A stretch of 64,000 nucleotides of DNA from Flavobacterium potami (GTDB lineage Bacteria > Bacteroidota > Bacteroidia > Flavobacteriales > Flavobacteriaceae): assembly GCF_020026915.1 (NCBI RefSeq), contig NZ_JAINUY010000008.1, forward strand, positions 186,001 through 250,000, in the 5' to 3' direction. Each line of letters begins with the position of its first letter. The stretch's first letter is position 1. Positions 1-9,900 of the stretch are shown piece by piece. The position numbers were made by a program, and so were the translations under genes. The notes beneath the pieces are model-generated. The model searched no databases, was not told the DNA's origin, and worked only from the letters and a program-made list of their open reading frames with translations.

Positions 1-522
1 AACATAATTCTGCGCATTCGAAATACAAACCAAATCGGCTTTGTTGATTTTTAAAACATCTAATCTATTTTCGCCTTTAATTACAAGAATATCTTCTTTT
101 ACAGGAATTAGTTTTATCAAATAAGTTCTAGCAAGAATAAGTACAGGTGTCAAAATCAAAGCAACTTTGATAAAGATGACACTAAAAAACTGCCCAAAAT
201 TATAACCTCCGTTTAAAATTGGACCTTTGTAGTAACAATAAACTCCAATTAAATAAATAGAATAATAAAAAAGAAGACTCAAAAGTTCGAGTTTTATATT
301 CCACTTTTGGATTCTATCGTGAATCTTTTTTTGAAGAAAAGCGAGAACAGCATAACAAACAAAAGCCAATCCGCTAAAACCGAAACTGATCAAAAGCCAC
401 GATTGAAAGTTTATTGTTCCATCATCAAAAGGTTTTATGATAAAAGCGAATATAAAAAGCCACAAGCTGATTAAACTCGCAATTATTAAATGATGCTTTA
501 TTGATGGATTTAGTTTGTTCAT
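1..522 (-). CDS. Membrane-anchored LytTR-domain transcriptional regulator (3' end cut off by window)
   Basis: The reading frame starts at the ATG complementary to 520-522 and stays open to the window edge, giving 174 residues of a longer protein. It shows four hydrophobic segments (about residues 10-30, 42-65, 82-102 and 112-135). It then enters a stretch reading VIKGENRLDVLKIN followed by ADLVCISNAQNYV, which is the start of a LytTR DNA-binding domain. Proteins with four TM helices and a C-terminal LytTR domain are common one-component-like regulators in Flavobacteria. The DNA-binding half is only partly visible and no target can be named. The start is followed upstream by a GCAAAG-type repeat rather than a clear promoter. 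The LytTR assignment is confident; the regulated function is unknown. Confidence 0.8.
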   Translation of the reverse strand, partial: MNKLNPSIKHHLIIASLISLWLFIFAFIIKPFDDGTINFQSWLLISFGFSGLAFVCYAVLAFLQKKIHDRIQKWNIKLELLSLLFYYSIYLIGVYCYYKGPILNGGYNFGQFFSVIFIKVALILTPVLILARTYLIKLIPVKEDILVIKGENRLDVLKINKADLVCISNAQNYV

Positions 523-529
523 TTTTTAT

Positions 530-606
530 TTAACCGCAAAGAGCGCTAAGTTATACGCAAAGTTCGTAATGTTTTTTGCTCGCAAAGTCGCTAAGACGCA
601 AAGTTT
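530..606. repeat. GCAAAG-type dispersed intergenic repeat
   Basis: The spacer carries variants of the phrase CCGCAAAGTTCGCTAAG: CCGCAAAGAGCGCTAAG, CGCAAAGTTCGTAA, CGCAAAGTCGCTAAG and CGCAAAG. Related copies lie at 1490-1640 and 53536-53600. It sits between two minus-strand genes and does not look like coding sequence. Confidence 0.7.
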
Positions 607-639
607 TATTCGTTAATTTTAATATTTTCAGTATTCAAA

Positions 640-1272
640 CTAGTCGCACATTTTAGAAAATGCAATACTTCCGTCAATTATCTTTTTTAATTCTTCAAAT
701 TCTACTGTCCATTCTATTGTTATAAATTTCGAACAGTTATTTTTCAAATCATCACTCCAGTCAATTAAAATAGCTGCACCTCCGTTTTTTATTTCTTCCT
801 TAACAAATTCGTATGTTTTAAGGTAATAGTCGGCTCCCTCTCCTCTCAAATCAAAAGAGACATTTTTTGTTTTTGAAAAGACAGAACATAGCGAAAGTCG
901 TTTTCTCTCGCTTGTGTTAAGATTTTTTATTTTATGTTTTTTAGTAAAACTATCTATTTCAAATATTCTTGACACTACAGAACTTTTTAGCTCGGCATTT
1001 CTTTTTAAATACTGCCTCACATTCATCGGGTAAATTATCCTTTTCAGCATTGATTCTTCTATAGGTCTAGCAAAAGTTAACGGCTTTATTACTTTTACAT
1101 TTTTATGTTTTTTTATACCTGCAAAAATAGAGACTAACTCCAATTTCATATCTTCCAGATAACGATGGTTCTCCATATAAATAACTATCAATTCTCCTTC
1201 GTACAACTCAAAAGGCGGTATAAAATATTGATCGGTTTTTATTCCTTTACTTTCTAATATTAAGTCTTTCAT
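640..1272 (-). CDS. Degenerate ABC-ATPase-like protein lacking Walker A
   Basis: This 210-residue soluble protein has no motif I can name with certainty, but its order of segments parallels an ABC ATPase domain. Residues 26-52 (GELIVIYMENHRYLED onward, ending SIFAG) sit where 'GEIVGLIGPNGAGKST...LLAG' would be, with the P-loop glycines and lysine gone. Residues 118-128, LNTSERKRLSL, mirror the LSGGEKQRLSL signature. Residues 137-148, NVSFDLRGEGAD, mirror the Walker B/D-loop LLLDEPTSGLD with the Asp-Glu pair lost. Residues 168-174, ILIDWSD, mirror the H-loop ISTHD with the histidine lost. If the reading is right it cannot hydrolyse ATP. It stands alone between repeats, with no permease beside it. 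An unrelated fold remains possible. Confidence 0.55.
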   Translation of the reverse strand: MKDLILESKGIKTDQYFIPPFELYEGELIVIYMENHRYLEDMKLELVSIFAGIKKHKNVKVIKPLTFARPIEESMLKRIIYPMNVRQYLKRNAELKSSVVSRIFEIDSFTKKHKIKNLNTSERKRLSLCSVFSKTKNVSFDLRGEGADYYLKTYEFVKEEIKNGGAAILIDWSDDLKNNCSKFITIEWTVEFEELKKIIDGSIAFSKMCD

Positions 1273-1744
1273 TTTCTGAATAAAAAAATATTTTAGAATA
1301 ATTTTACATCATCAAGATTACACAATTCTAAATTCAAAAACAATTCAACAATCAGAAAAGCTATATTTTAATAAAAGTATCTTCAAGAATGTGAAGCTGA
1401 TTATGAGTGATTATCTTTTGTGGAGTTTCTTGCGGAGATTTGCTTCGCCTATTCGCTATCGCTCGGGTCTCCTTCGTCGAGAGGACAAGACCGAGGAAAA
1501 AACTTTGCGCTTTAGCGACTTTGCAAGATTATTCTATTTAGAACTTAAAGAAACAACTTTACGTTTTTTTACTTCTTCAAAAAAATATTCCTTGCGTTCT
1601 TTGCGAAAAACCTTTGCGAACTTTGCGGTTAAACTTAGAACGAATCAAAATCAGAAACAAATAAGAAAACTTTAATAAATCAATTTTCCGCTATACATTT
1701 AAAATATGTAATTTTGAAATTCGAAGTTCAAAAACTAAGTTATT
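1273..1744. repeat. 472-base spacer with GCAAAG-type repeats
   Basis: The spacer between the ABC-like gene and pepP contains, read on the minus strand, TTTAACCGCAAAGTTCGC, GCAAAGAACGCAAGG and AGTCGCTAAAGCGCAAAG (about 1495-1640). These are the same phrases as at 530-606 and 53536-53600. An open plus-strand frame of 94 codons (1391-1675) runs through it. Its R/F/S-rich composition simply translates the repeat, so I do not call it a gene. The last 60 bases hold the pepP promoter. Confidence 0.65.
1709..1716 (+). promoter_or_regulatory. Putative -7 element of pepP promoter
   Basis: TAATTTTG fits the Bacteroidota -7 consensus TAnnTTTG and lies 29 bases before the pepP ATG. No good TTG element is seen at the expected distance upstream, so support is partial. 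Confidence 0.4.
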
Positions 1745-3037
1745 ATGAAATATCATCAAATAAACAGTGGTCTTTTTGTAAAAAACCGCAGAAAATTCAT
1801 GGCAGAAATGAAACCTAATTCGGTTGCCGTGTTCAATTCAAATGACATTTACCCAATTAGTGCTGATAGTACTTTACCTTTTGCACAGCACAGAGATATT
1901 TTTTATCTAAGTGGTGTTGATCAGGAAGAAAGTGTATTGCTTTTGTTTCCAGATGCGCCTTACGAAAATCAAAGAGAAATTCTTTTCTTGAGAGAAACAA
2001 ACGACCATATCGCAGTTTGGGAAGGTGAAAAATTGACTAAAGAACGTGCTTTTCAGGTTTCTGGAATTAGAACGGTTTATTGGTTACAAGATTTTCATAA
2101 AGTTTTGAACGAAATGATGACATACGCCGATACGATGTACATCAACACCAACGAACATTACCGCGCGACTGTTGAAACAGAAACTCGTGAAGCTCGTTTT
2201 GTAAAATGGTGGAAAGAGCGTTATCCAGCTCACAATGTTGCAAAAAGCAACCCAATTTTACAAAGAATTCGTTCTGTAAAAGAAAGTGAAGAAATCGACT
2301 TGATTCAGCATGCTTGTGATATTACAGAAAAAGGTTTCCGCAGATTATTAGGATTCGTAAAACCAAATGTTACAGAATACGAAATCGAAGCCGAATTGGC
2401 ACACGAATTCATTCGTAACCGTTCTAAAGGTTTTGCTTATACTCCAATTATCGCTTCTGGAAACAATGCTAATGTTTTACATTATATCGAAAACAACCAA
2501 CAATGTAAAGAAGGCGATTTGATTTTGTTAGACGTTGCTGCTGAATATGCAAATTATTCAAGCGACATGACAAGAACAATTCCAGTTTCTGGACGTTTTT
2601 CTGATCGCCAGAAAGCGGTTTATAATGCTGTTTTAAGAGTTAAAAATGAAGCTACAAAAATGCTTACGCCAGGAACGCTTTGGAAACAATATCATGTTGA
2701 AGTTGGTAAAATCATGACTTCAGAACTATTAGGCTTAGGATTAATCGACAAAGCGGATGTTCAGAACGAAAATCCAGAATGGCCGGCTTACAAAAAATAT
2801 TTCATGCACGGAACGTCTCACCATTTAGGACTTGACACACATGATTACGGATTACTTCACGAACCAATGAAAGCCAATATGGTTTTTACGGTTGAGCCAG
2901 GAATTTATATTCCGAACGAAAAATTCGGAATTCGTTTAGAAGATAATGTTGTGGTTCAGGAAAAAGGAGAACCTTTTAACTTGATGAGAAACATTCCTGT
3001 AGAAGTTGAGGAAATCGAAACTTTGATGAATTCATAA
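1745..3037 (+). CDS. pepP: Aminopeptidase P (Xaa-Pro aminopeptidase, M24 family)
   Basis: This cytosolic metallopeptidase removes an N-terminal residue that precedes proline. The 430-residue length and two-domain layout are typical: an N-terminal creatinase-like domain (about 1-165), then a pita-bread catalytic domain. All five dinuclear metal ligands can be placed: D263 (ILLDVAAEY), D274 (SSDMTRT), H355 (MHGTSHHLGLDTHD), E384 (FTVEPGIYI) and E399 (GIRLEDN). The ATG at 1745 follows a short A-rich leader, and no upstream in-frame start competes. It is monocistronic: it has its own promoter element and is followed within ten bases by a hairpin terminator shared with the convergent ferritin gene. 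Methionine aminopeptidase is excluded by the long N-terminal domain. Confidence 0.95.
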   Translation: MKYHQINSGLFVKNRRKFMAEMKPNSVAVFNSNDIYPISADSTLPFAQHRDIFYLSGVDQEESVLLLFPDAPYENQREILFLRETNDHIAVWEGEKLTKERAFQVSGIRTVYWLQDFHKVLNEMMTYADTMYINTNEHYRATVETETREARFVKWWKERYPAHNVAKSNPILQRIRSVKESEEIDLIQHACDITEKGFRRLLGFVKPNVTEYEIEAELAHEFIRNRSKGFAYTPIIASGNNANVLHYIENNQQCKEGDLILLDVAAEYANYSSDMTRTIPVSGRFSDRQKAVYNAVLRVKNEATKMLTPGTLWKQYHVEVGKIMTSELLGLGLIDKADVQNENPEWPAYKKYFMHGTSHHLGLDTHDYGLLHEPMKANMVFTVEPGIYIPNEKFGIRLEDNVVVQEKGEPFNLMRNIPVEVEEIETLMNS

Positions 3038-3043
3038 AAACAA

Positions 3044-3077
3044 TAAAGCCCTTAATAAGTATTAAGGGCTTTTTTAA
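3044..3077 (+). terminator. Rho-independent terminator after pepP
   Basis: AAAGCCCTTAAT and ATTAAGGGCTTT form a 12-bp stem around a 4-base loop, followed by a T run. It also lies at the end of the convergent ferritin gene and may act in both directions. Confidence 0.85.
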
Positions 3078-3096
3078 TTTATAAATCGGTTTTTAA

Positions 3097-3615
3097 TTAT
3101 CCGATTTTTGAAATCTGAACATCCAATTGGAATTTACCGTCAGCTTCGTTTCCGTTGATTAATTCGAAAAGTTCTAATGCTCTTCTTGCATTTTTCTCTT
3201 CTTCTCTTTGCTCTGCTACATACCACATCATGAATTCTTCTGTAGCATAATCATTTTCAGCTCTACATTTTGCAATTACTTTATTAACTGCCTGAGTAAC
3301 TGAAATTTCGTTTTGTAAAGCAATTTCGAATACTTCTCTAAAAGAAGCAAATTCTTGTTGTACTTCAGGAACTGATGGCGTAATTGCAATCCCTCCCATA
3401 TCTGTAATGAATTTGAAAATTTTTAGAAAGTGTTCTCTTTCTTCTTCAGCTTGCTTATATAAATAACCTGCTGTATTTGCAAAACCGTTTCTATCCAACC
3501 ATGCAGCCATAGCCAAATATTTGTTTGAAGCATCGCTTTCTAATTTTGCTTGTAAATTCAATATATTTTCTACGCCTTCAGTTAATGACGTGCTTGTTCT
3601 TAGTAAATCTTTCAT
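3097..3615 (-). CDS. ftnA: Non-heme ferritin
   Basis: This iron-storage protein oxidises Fe(II) and stores the mineral in a 24-mer cage in the cytosol. The 172 residues form the usual four-helix bundle plus a short fifth helix. The ferroxidase residues fall in register with bacterial FtnA: E26, E59 and H62 (EREH), E103 (NEIS) and Q136 (AEQREE), a constant offset of nine from the E. coli numbering. A heme-ligand methionine of the bacterioferritin type is not evident, so FtnA is preferred over Bfr. The gene is convergent with pepP and shares its terminator region. An about 85-base AT-rich leader precedes the ATG. No Fur-like box was identified by eye. Confidence 0.95.
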   Translation of the reverse strand: MKDLLRTSTSLTEGVENILNLQAKLESDASNKYLAMAAWLDRNGFANTAGYLYKQAEEEREHFLKIFKFITDMGGIAITPSVPEVQQEFASFREVFEIALQNEISVTQAVNKVIAKCRAENDYATEEFMMWYVAEQREEEKNARRALELFELINGNEADGKFQLDVQISKIG

Positions 3616-3702
3616 AACATTAAGTTTTATAATGTAAAATTACAAAAACTTAAGCGAGTAGCCCTAAATGTCCGAAAATTTGGATTTAATCTAAGTAAGA
3701 AT

Positions 3703-4059
3703 CTAAATAAGCTCAACATTTACCATACTACAAAGCATAGAATGCAAACTAAGCGTAAATTTAGTTCCGTTTAATAATTCTCGCAACTGCACTATTTCGC
3801 AGATAGTAAGATTTCTGGAGAAATTTCTTTTTGTAGTTTCTATCAACTGCGCATCTGATTGGTCAGACAAATCATAAAGCATGTTCAAAATGTCAACGCT
3901 GTTTACCTTTCTTTGAAAAATCAAAAAATCTTGAATCTTATAACTTGACATTGTATCAGCAAAATTGATAATAATGCTGTTGGTCAAATCACATTGGTAA
4001 CTGTATCCTTTTTCGGTTTCAAATAATACTTTGGTTGTCAAATCACTAACTAATGCCAT
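3703..4059 (-). CDS. Unknown small cytosolic protein (118 residues)
   Basis: I do not recognise this protein. The frame extends upstream to 4113. I prefer the internal ATG at 4059, giving MALVSDLTTKVLFETEKGYS, because a TAnnTTTG-like element (TATTTTTG, minus strand) lies inside the longer version only about 15 bases upstream of this start. The protein has no signal peptide or TM helix. It begins with a strand-rich part (KVLFETEKGYSYQCDL, NSIIINFADT), followed by helices to the C-terminus; a single Cys-x3-Asn near residue 24 is not a metal site. It lies between ferritin and the divergent AIM24-family gene, with no operon partner. It is probably a conserved lineage-specific protein. Confidence 0.6.
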   Translation of the reverse strand: MALVSDLTTKVLFETEKGYSYQCDLTNSIIINFADTMSSYKIQDFLIFQRKVNSVDILNMLYDLSDQSDAQLIETTKRNFSRNLTICEIVQLRELLNGTKFTLSLHSMLCSMVNVELI

Positions 4060-4236
4060 TCTGATAAAATTATAACGGTGCAAAAATATAGAATTAAAAG
4101 CAATTAAACACATAATTAAGACTAATTTAAAATAACAAAAGTTGTTTTTATTTTTAAATACATCGTAAGAACACTAAAAAACTGTAACATTCTAAAAAAT
4201 CATTAGACTAATTTTAAAAACAAATTATTAGAAATT

Positions 4237-5040
4237 ATGCAAGCACACGAAATAGATTATCAGATTTTTGGAGAAGAAATGCAGTATGTTGAAATAGAAT
4301 TAGATCCGCAGGAAATTGTTATTGCAGAAGCTGGCAGTTTTATGATGATGGAGAACAATATTCAAATGGAAACGATATTTGGAGATGGTTCTCAACAACA
4401 AGGTTCTGGTTTGTTTGGCAAACTTTTAAGCGCAGGTAAAAGAGTATTGACTGGCGAAAGCTTATTTATGACTGCATTTTTAAACCAAGGCAATAGCAAA
4501 AGCAAAGTTTCATTTGCATCACCATATCCTGGAAAAATTCTTCCAATTGATCTGACTGAATTTCAAGGTAAATTCATTTGTCAAAAAAGTTCTTTTTTAT
4601 GTGCTGCAAAAGGCGTTTCTGTCGGAATAGAATTTTCTCAGAAACTAGGTCGCGGCTTATTTGGCGGCGAAGGTTTTATCATGCAGAAAATCGAAGGAGA
4701 CGGAATGGCATTTGTACATTCTGGAGGAACAATGGCAAAAAAACAATTGGCTCCTGGCGAAATCCTGAAAGTAGACACTGGATGCATTATTGGTTTCACC
4801 AAAGATGTCGATTATGATATTGAATTTATTGGCGGAATTAAGAATTCTATCTTTGGTGGCGAAGGATTATTTTATGCCACTTTAAAAGGTCCGGGAACGG
4901 TTTTCATTCAATCATTACCTTTTTCTAGATTGGCAGATCGTATTATTGCATCGGCACCAAGATCTGGTGGCAATAGTCGCGAGGAAGGAAGTCTTCTTGG
5001 CGGATTAGGAAATCTCTTGGATGGTGACAACCGATTTTAA
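4237..5040 (+). CDS. AIM24 / TIGR00266-family protein
   Basis: The 267 residues match the AIM24-like bacterial family, a single-domain protein made of a repeated beta-strand fold. Typical marks are the N-terminal YVEIELDPQEIVIAEAGSF, the glycine-rich GSGLFGKLLSAGKRVLTGES (about 66-85), GRGLFGGEGFIMQKIEGDG (about 148-166), and the mirrored NSIFGGEGLFYATLKGPG near the C-terminus. The repeat of FGGEG shows the internal duplication. There is no signal peptide. The biochemical role of bacterial members is not established; the yeast homologue is a mitochondrial inner-membrane organiser. It is a single gene with its own terminator. The family call is firm; no function can be given. Confidence 0.88.
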   Translation: MQAHEIDYQIFGEEMQYVEIELDPQEIVIAEAGSFMMMENNIQMETIFGDGSQQQGSGLFGKLLSAGKRVLTGESLFMTAFLNQGNSKSKVSFASPYPGKILPIDLTEFQGKFICQKSSFLCAAKGVSVGIEFSQKLGRGLFGGEGFIMQKIEGDGMAFVHSGGTMAKKQLAPGEILKVDTGCIIGFTKDVDYDIEFIGGIKNSIFGGEGLFYATLKGPGTVFIQSLPFSRLADRIIASAPRSGGNSREEGSLLGGLGNLLDGDNRF

Positions 5041-5048
5041 AGTATAGA

Positions 5049-5078
5049 ATGGCTTACAGAAATGTGAGCCATTTTTCT
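5049..5078 (+). terminator. Terminator after the AIM24-family gene
   Basis: ATGGCTTACA pairs with TGTGAGCCAT (one G-T pair) around a GAAA loop, followed by TTTTTCTT. Confidence 0.8.
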
Positions 5079-5079
5079 T

Positions 5080-5110
5080 AAAAAACAAAAGCAGGCCTTT
5101 CGACCTGCTT
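5080..5110 (-). terminator. Terminator after susD
   Basis: On the minus strand AAGCAGG and CCTGCTT pair around an 8-base loop, followed by TTTTGTTTTTT, just past the susD stop codon. Confidence 0.75.
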
Positions 5111-5132
5111 CTGATAACCAACCAAAAAACCT

Positions 5133-6989
5133 TTAATAACCATTTGTGCCAAAATCTTGGGCATTTGAAATTGCATCCAGAAAAGATCTCGGAATAGGCC
5201 TAACTGTATGTTTAGTATCAACAAAATTTACTCCCGCAATTGGATTTGTCTGATCTAAATAATTCTTGTTTAATTTTCCAGTACGCTTTAAATCAATCCA
5301 TCTTGTATGTTCGCCAGATAATTCTCTTGCTCTTTCTTTTAGGATAAAATCAATGTTCATATCGCCACTTGTCACCAACATTTCATTTTCTCTTGAAGTT
5401 ATGGCAGCTCTTTTTCTTAAAGTATTGACATAACCCAATGCTTTAGATTGGTTATTGTCATTTAAAATAGCCGCTTCTGCTGCAATCAAATACACTTCTC
5501 CCAAACGGATAATAGGAATATCTCCTAACCAATATTGATTGCTTTGACAATACAATGCTGCAGAAAATTTTCGCATAGCTGGAAACATATTAATCAAATT
5601 CGGATCGTTTGGATACATTGTTGGGTCCTTATACTTATTTGTTCCGGGCTCGAAGATATCGCTTGGATCTGCAACCAAAACGGGCATTTTACTTTTAGTT
5701 ACTGGATCGATGTTCCAATTTGGAGTAAAAACAGACAATCCTTCATCATTATTCATGTTGATTTGTTCTTCTATTCTTTGAGAATAAAAATTAACCGTAG
5801 GAAGAGCCTGCGCCAAAGTATTCTTAATCGTGTAACCAACCACAGAAGCATCTTTCTTGTAAGCTGTAGCCATTGCTTGCGTAATGGTCTTGTTGCTTGC
5901 TGCATAAAACTTATAAGTAAATGTCTCCGCAAAACGAGTATCTGCTGGTGATGGAACTGGAGAAAATACTTCTGTCAACAAATATTTACTTGGTTTAAGT
6001 AAACGGCTGTTTGCTCTTCCATACAAAATACTGGTTGCTCCAGCTCCCCATTCTGCTCCTCTGGTTGCCAAATCAGGTAAATAATATTGTCTTGTTCTAC
6101 CTCTATTGAAACCTTCCGGATTTAAACCTCCCGGATCAATACCTTGAGTAAACAAAAACTCCGTGTTTTTCTTGTTATTGTTACCGTCCCAAAGCTTCTT
6201 AAATCCTGATGAAGTATTATCACTCAGATACAAAGCTGTATTGTATTTTCCTGGATTATTAATTAATTCTTCTGCCGTTTCTAGCGCCAATTTTGCATAT
6301 TCAGAAACTTCTCCTAATCGGGTTCTTTGCAAATACACTTTAGCCAACAAACCATAAGCTGCTTTCTTTGCAACTCTTCCTTGTAGTGTTTGCTGCGTTG
6401 GAAGATGTAAGCATGCGAATTTTAGATCTTCGATAATTAAATCGTAAAATTCCTTTTCAGAGCTACGAACCGGTGCATTGTCTACTCCTTCAATTATAGA
6501 TGATTTTGTTCTCAAAACCACTCCTCCAAATTGTTCTACCAATATAAAATTGCTAAATGCTCTTAGAAAATATACTTCTGCTAATTTCGCATTCAATTCT
6601 TCTGCAGAAGAATACCCCTTCACATCTTTAGCATAATACATAGCGGTATTACAAAGATTTATAGTCGCATAGGTTGTACCCCAAATTACTTTCACATTTC
6701 CATCGTCAGGATTCAACTGACTGGTATATTGTGCGTAACCAATTCCGCCTGTACCTATGTTCTCCCAAGAATCAGTACCTGCTTCTGTGGGCGCTATGTA
6801 ATCAATTTTTCCATGCAAGAAGTACAAATTTTCATAACAACTATTAACTAAACCTTCAAATCCTGCTCTTTCGCCGTATGATTTATCCAGAGAAACAGTA
6901 GTAAGGTTCTTTTCGTCTAAACTACATGATTGAAGAAAACCAATCAGAAAAAAGACAATTAATGATTTTACATTTATATATTTTTTCAT
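5133..6989 (-). CDS. SusD/RagB-family outer-membrane nutrient-binding lipoprotein
   Basis: This is the surface lipoprotein lid of a SusCD transporter. It captures an oligomeric nutrient and delivers it to the SusC barrel. The N-terminus MKKYINVKSL, a hydrophobic run and QSC with lipid-acceptor Cys22 form a lipoprotein signal. The mature part has the alpha-helical TPR scaffold of SusD (for example AYGLLAKVYLQRTRLGEVSEY) and the family C-terminal signature with PIIRLGEVYLIAAEAAI, LNTLRKRAA-like VNTLRKRAA, FILKERARELSGEHTRWIDL and VRPIPRSFLDA. Its start is four bases after the susC stop, so the two are co-translated or co-transcribed. The substrate cannot be read from the sequence, and no glycoside hydrolase, protease or sulfatase gene lies nearby. 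Confidence 0.95.
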   Translation of the reverse strand: MKKYINVKSLIVFFLIGFLQSCSLDEKNLTTVSLDKSYGERAGFEGLVNSCYENLYFLHGKIDYIAPTEAGTDSWENIGTGGIGYAQYTSQLNPDDGNVKVIWGTTYATINLCNTAMYYAKDVKGYSSAEELNAKLAEVYFLRAFSNFILVEQFGGVVLRTKSSIIEGVDNAPVRSSEKEFYDLIIEDLKFACLHLPTQQTLQGRVAKKAAYGLLAKVYLQRTRLGEVSEYAKLALETAEELINNPGKYNTALYLSDNTSSGFKKLWDGNNNKKNTEFLFTQGIDPGGLNPEGFNRGRTRQYYLPDLATRGAEWGAGATSILYGRANSRLLKPSKYLLTEVFSPVPSPADTRFAETFTYKFYAASNKTITQAMATAYKKDASVVGYTIKNTLAQALPTVNFYSQRIEEQINMNNDEGLSVFTPNWNIDPVTKSKMPVLVADPSDIFEPGTNKYKDPTMYPNDPNLINMFPAMRKFSAALYCQSNQYWLGDIPIIRLGEVYLIAAEAAILNDNNQSKALGYVNTLRKRAAITSRENEMLVTSGDMNIDFILKERARELSGEHTRWIDLKRTGKLNKNYLDQTNPIAGVNFVDTKHTVRPIPRSFLDAISNAQDFGTNGY

Positions 6990-6993
6990 ATTA

Positions 6994-9900
6994 CTATAAT
7001 GATAAATTAAGACCGAAAATAACTTGTTTAAATAATGGGAATGAATCTGATCCTCCGTTTTCTGGATCTACATCTTTCAATAAATGACTGCGGCTAAAAA
7101 CAAAAGGATTATAAGCTGTTGCGTAAAGTCTTAAAGAATTCAAACCACTCTTTTTAAGAAAATCATCTGGCATAGAATACCCGATAGTGATATTCTTAAT
7201 TTTTATATAAGAAGCATCTACCAACTCTAATGCCGATTGAAATTGTGTATTAAAAGTACCTCCTGGTCTTGGAAAATCATTTGTTGGATTATCTTGTGTC
7301 CAATAACTATAGGTTTCTGGCTGTGCTTCTTTGTTCCAATATCCAAGTACTTGAGCACGCATCATGCCGCCGTATCTTCCGTTTACAAACACTGTAAAAT
7401 CGAAATTCTTATACTTGAATGTGTTTTGCATACCGAAGAAATAATCCGGAACATTGTTACCAACAATCATCCTGTCTTTTGTAGAATAAACGTGCACACC
7501 ATTATCTGATACTCCGTTGGCATCAAATTGTTCAACTGTCTGAAGTTTAATATCTCCTGGTTTAGCACCATACAAAGCAGCTTCTGTTTCTTGCCCTAAC
7601 TGCCAGATTCCTATTTTCTTATAATCATAAAACACTCCTCCCGCTGCTGGAGTCTGGCCAATAAAAAGACCTTCAGAAATTAATTGGCTCACACTTAGGT
7701 TTCCTAAATCAATATTGGTTAGTTTTTCTTTGGCATGTGTGTAAGTGAATGAGGTATTCCATTTGAAATTTTCGGTCTCAATATTTTTAGTATTGATTGC
7801 CAACTCAAAACCTCTATTTTGCGAAGTGGCGATGTTAGAAGTTTTTTTGTAAGGTGTTTTACCATCATAACCTCCAGAACTAGTTGGTAAACGACGATCC
7901 CATAAAATACCATCTGTTTGAGTCCAATAATATTCAGCTACAAGATCAATTCTATTGCGCAATACAGAAATATCCAAACCTAAATTGGTGTTTGTGGAAC
8001 GTTCCCAGGTTAAATCAGGATTTGAAATATGCTCGGTAGGTACATACATCGGTAATGCAGTTCCACCACCAAGAGAAAGATTACTTGTCTTAGTCGAAGT
8101 ACGAGTCAAGCTGGAATAAGGATCAATATTTGCCGATCCAGAAACACCATAACCAAGTCTTATTTTTAAATTATTCAACCAAGAACTCGTTCCTTGCATA
8201 AAAGCTTCATCGCTAATACGCCAAGCCACCGATGCAGATGGAAAAGCCGACCATTTATTACCGTCTGCCAATGGAGAAACTCCATCCCAGCGATTTGTTA
8301 ACTGAAATAAATATTTCCCTTTAAAACTATAATTAAGACGCCCGGCAAATGACATTCTGTTAAACTGGCTGTAGGTGTTCATTCTCGTCGTAAGATTTTT
8401 TACAGCTCCCATATTATAAAACAAAAAATCGTCATAATCTAAACCATTACCTCCCATGAAAGTTCCCTCTGATCTGGTATCTGCCCATGACGTAATACCG
8501 GTAACTGTAAAATCATGATTTTTACCCGCCTTAAAGTTATAGTTCAATATATTTTCCCAGATATAACTATAACCTAAAGTCATATTGTAAGTAGCCTCAC
8601 TTGCTGTCCTTCCTTCTGTCAGCAAATTGTATGAGTTTTTACTTTGAAAAGTACCCGCTCTGTTTCCTGAAAATCGTGTTCCTAAATTGGATCTTAATTT
8701 CAAATTTTTGGCAAATTCAATCTCCAAATAAGGATTGAATTGTATGTTGTAGCCCATAGATTCATCAGCAAAAGCTCCTGGATAATTATTTGCTAAAATG
8801 CTAATATTGTTAGGGTCTCCTGCTATTGGATACAGATTTACATCACCATTTTCATCAAATGGCACTCCCAAAGGATAAACGCTGTAAGCTTTATTAATTC
8901 TACTATTTGTTGTACTTCCTTTGCTGTAATTTAAAATCAGTTGAAAACCTGTCTTAAATTTATCGCTAAATTTAAGATCAATTCCTCCTCTAGAATTGAA
9001 CTTGTTCATTTTATCATTTTTATAAATTCCTTCTTCCCCCACATATCCTAAAGAGAAATATCCTTGTACTTTTTCAGATCCTCCTCTCATAAAAAGGTTG
9101 TGGTTTTGCTGTGTTCCAACTTGCAAAGTTTCATCAATCCAATTTACATATTGTCCATTTTCAATTGCCGCAACTGCTGAAGCATTTAACCCTAAATCGG
9201 TTAAACTCGTAGCTTGATAACCATTGTCTAGGAAAAATCGATCACGTTTGTAGTTGAGCCATTTCTCTCCTGTAAGTGGTGCTGGGAAAGACGAGAAACC
9301 ATTTAATCCGAAGTAGCTGTTAAAATCAATTTGTGTTTTTCCAGCTTTTGCTTTTTTAGTGGTTACAATGATAACTCCGTTTGCTCCAGAAGAACCATAT
9401 ATAGCAGTAGAAGAAGCATCTTTTAAAACATCAATGGTTTCGATGTCATTTGTATTCAAATTGTCAATGCTTGACGGAATTCCATCAATAATATATAATG
9501 GATCCTGACTAGCAGTTAACGATCTGTTTCCTCTCAATAAAACTTTGGGTGAAGTTCCTGCTTTTCCAGATGGACGTTGAATATCCAATCCTGAAACTCT
9601 TCCTTGAAGTGCTTCCATTGGACTAGCCACAGGATTCAAAGCAATATCAGTCGACTTAACTGTTGCTACAGCTCCCGTCAAATCTTTCTTTTTTACAGCT
9701 CCATATCCCACAATTACAACTTCGTTCAATGCCGAATTTTGCTCGTTTAATATCACGCTCAAAGATTTACTTTGACCAACTGTAACTTCTTTATTTTCAA
9801 ATCCGATGAAAGAAAATACCAAAACACTATTTGATCCGCTTACGCGAATGGTAAATTTTCCATCCAAATCGGTTGAAACTCCATTATTAGTTCCTTTCTC

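Noticed and set aside
1391..1675. 94-codon plus-strand open frame upstream of pepP
   Set aside because: It is a translation of GCAAAG-type repeat DNA (reverse orientation), R/F/S-rich, without promoter or family resemblance.
4578..4817. Second frame inside the AIM24-family gene
   Set aside because: Shadow frame, rich in Arg and Trp with no homology pattern; the AIM24 frame explains the whole region.
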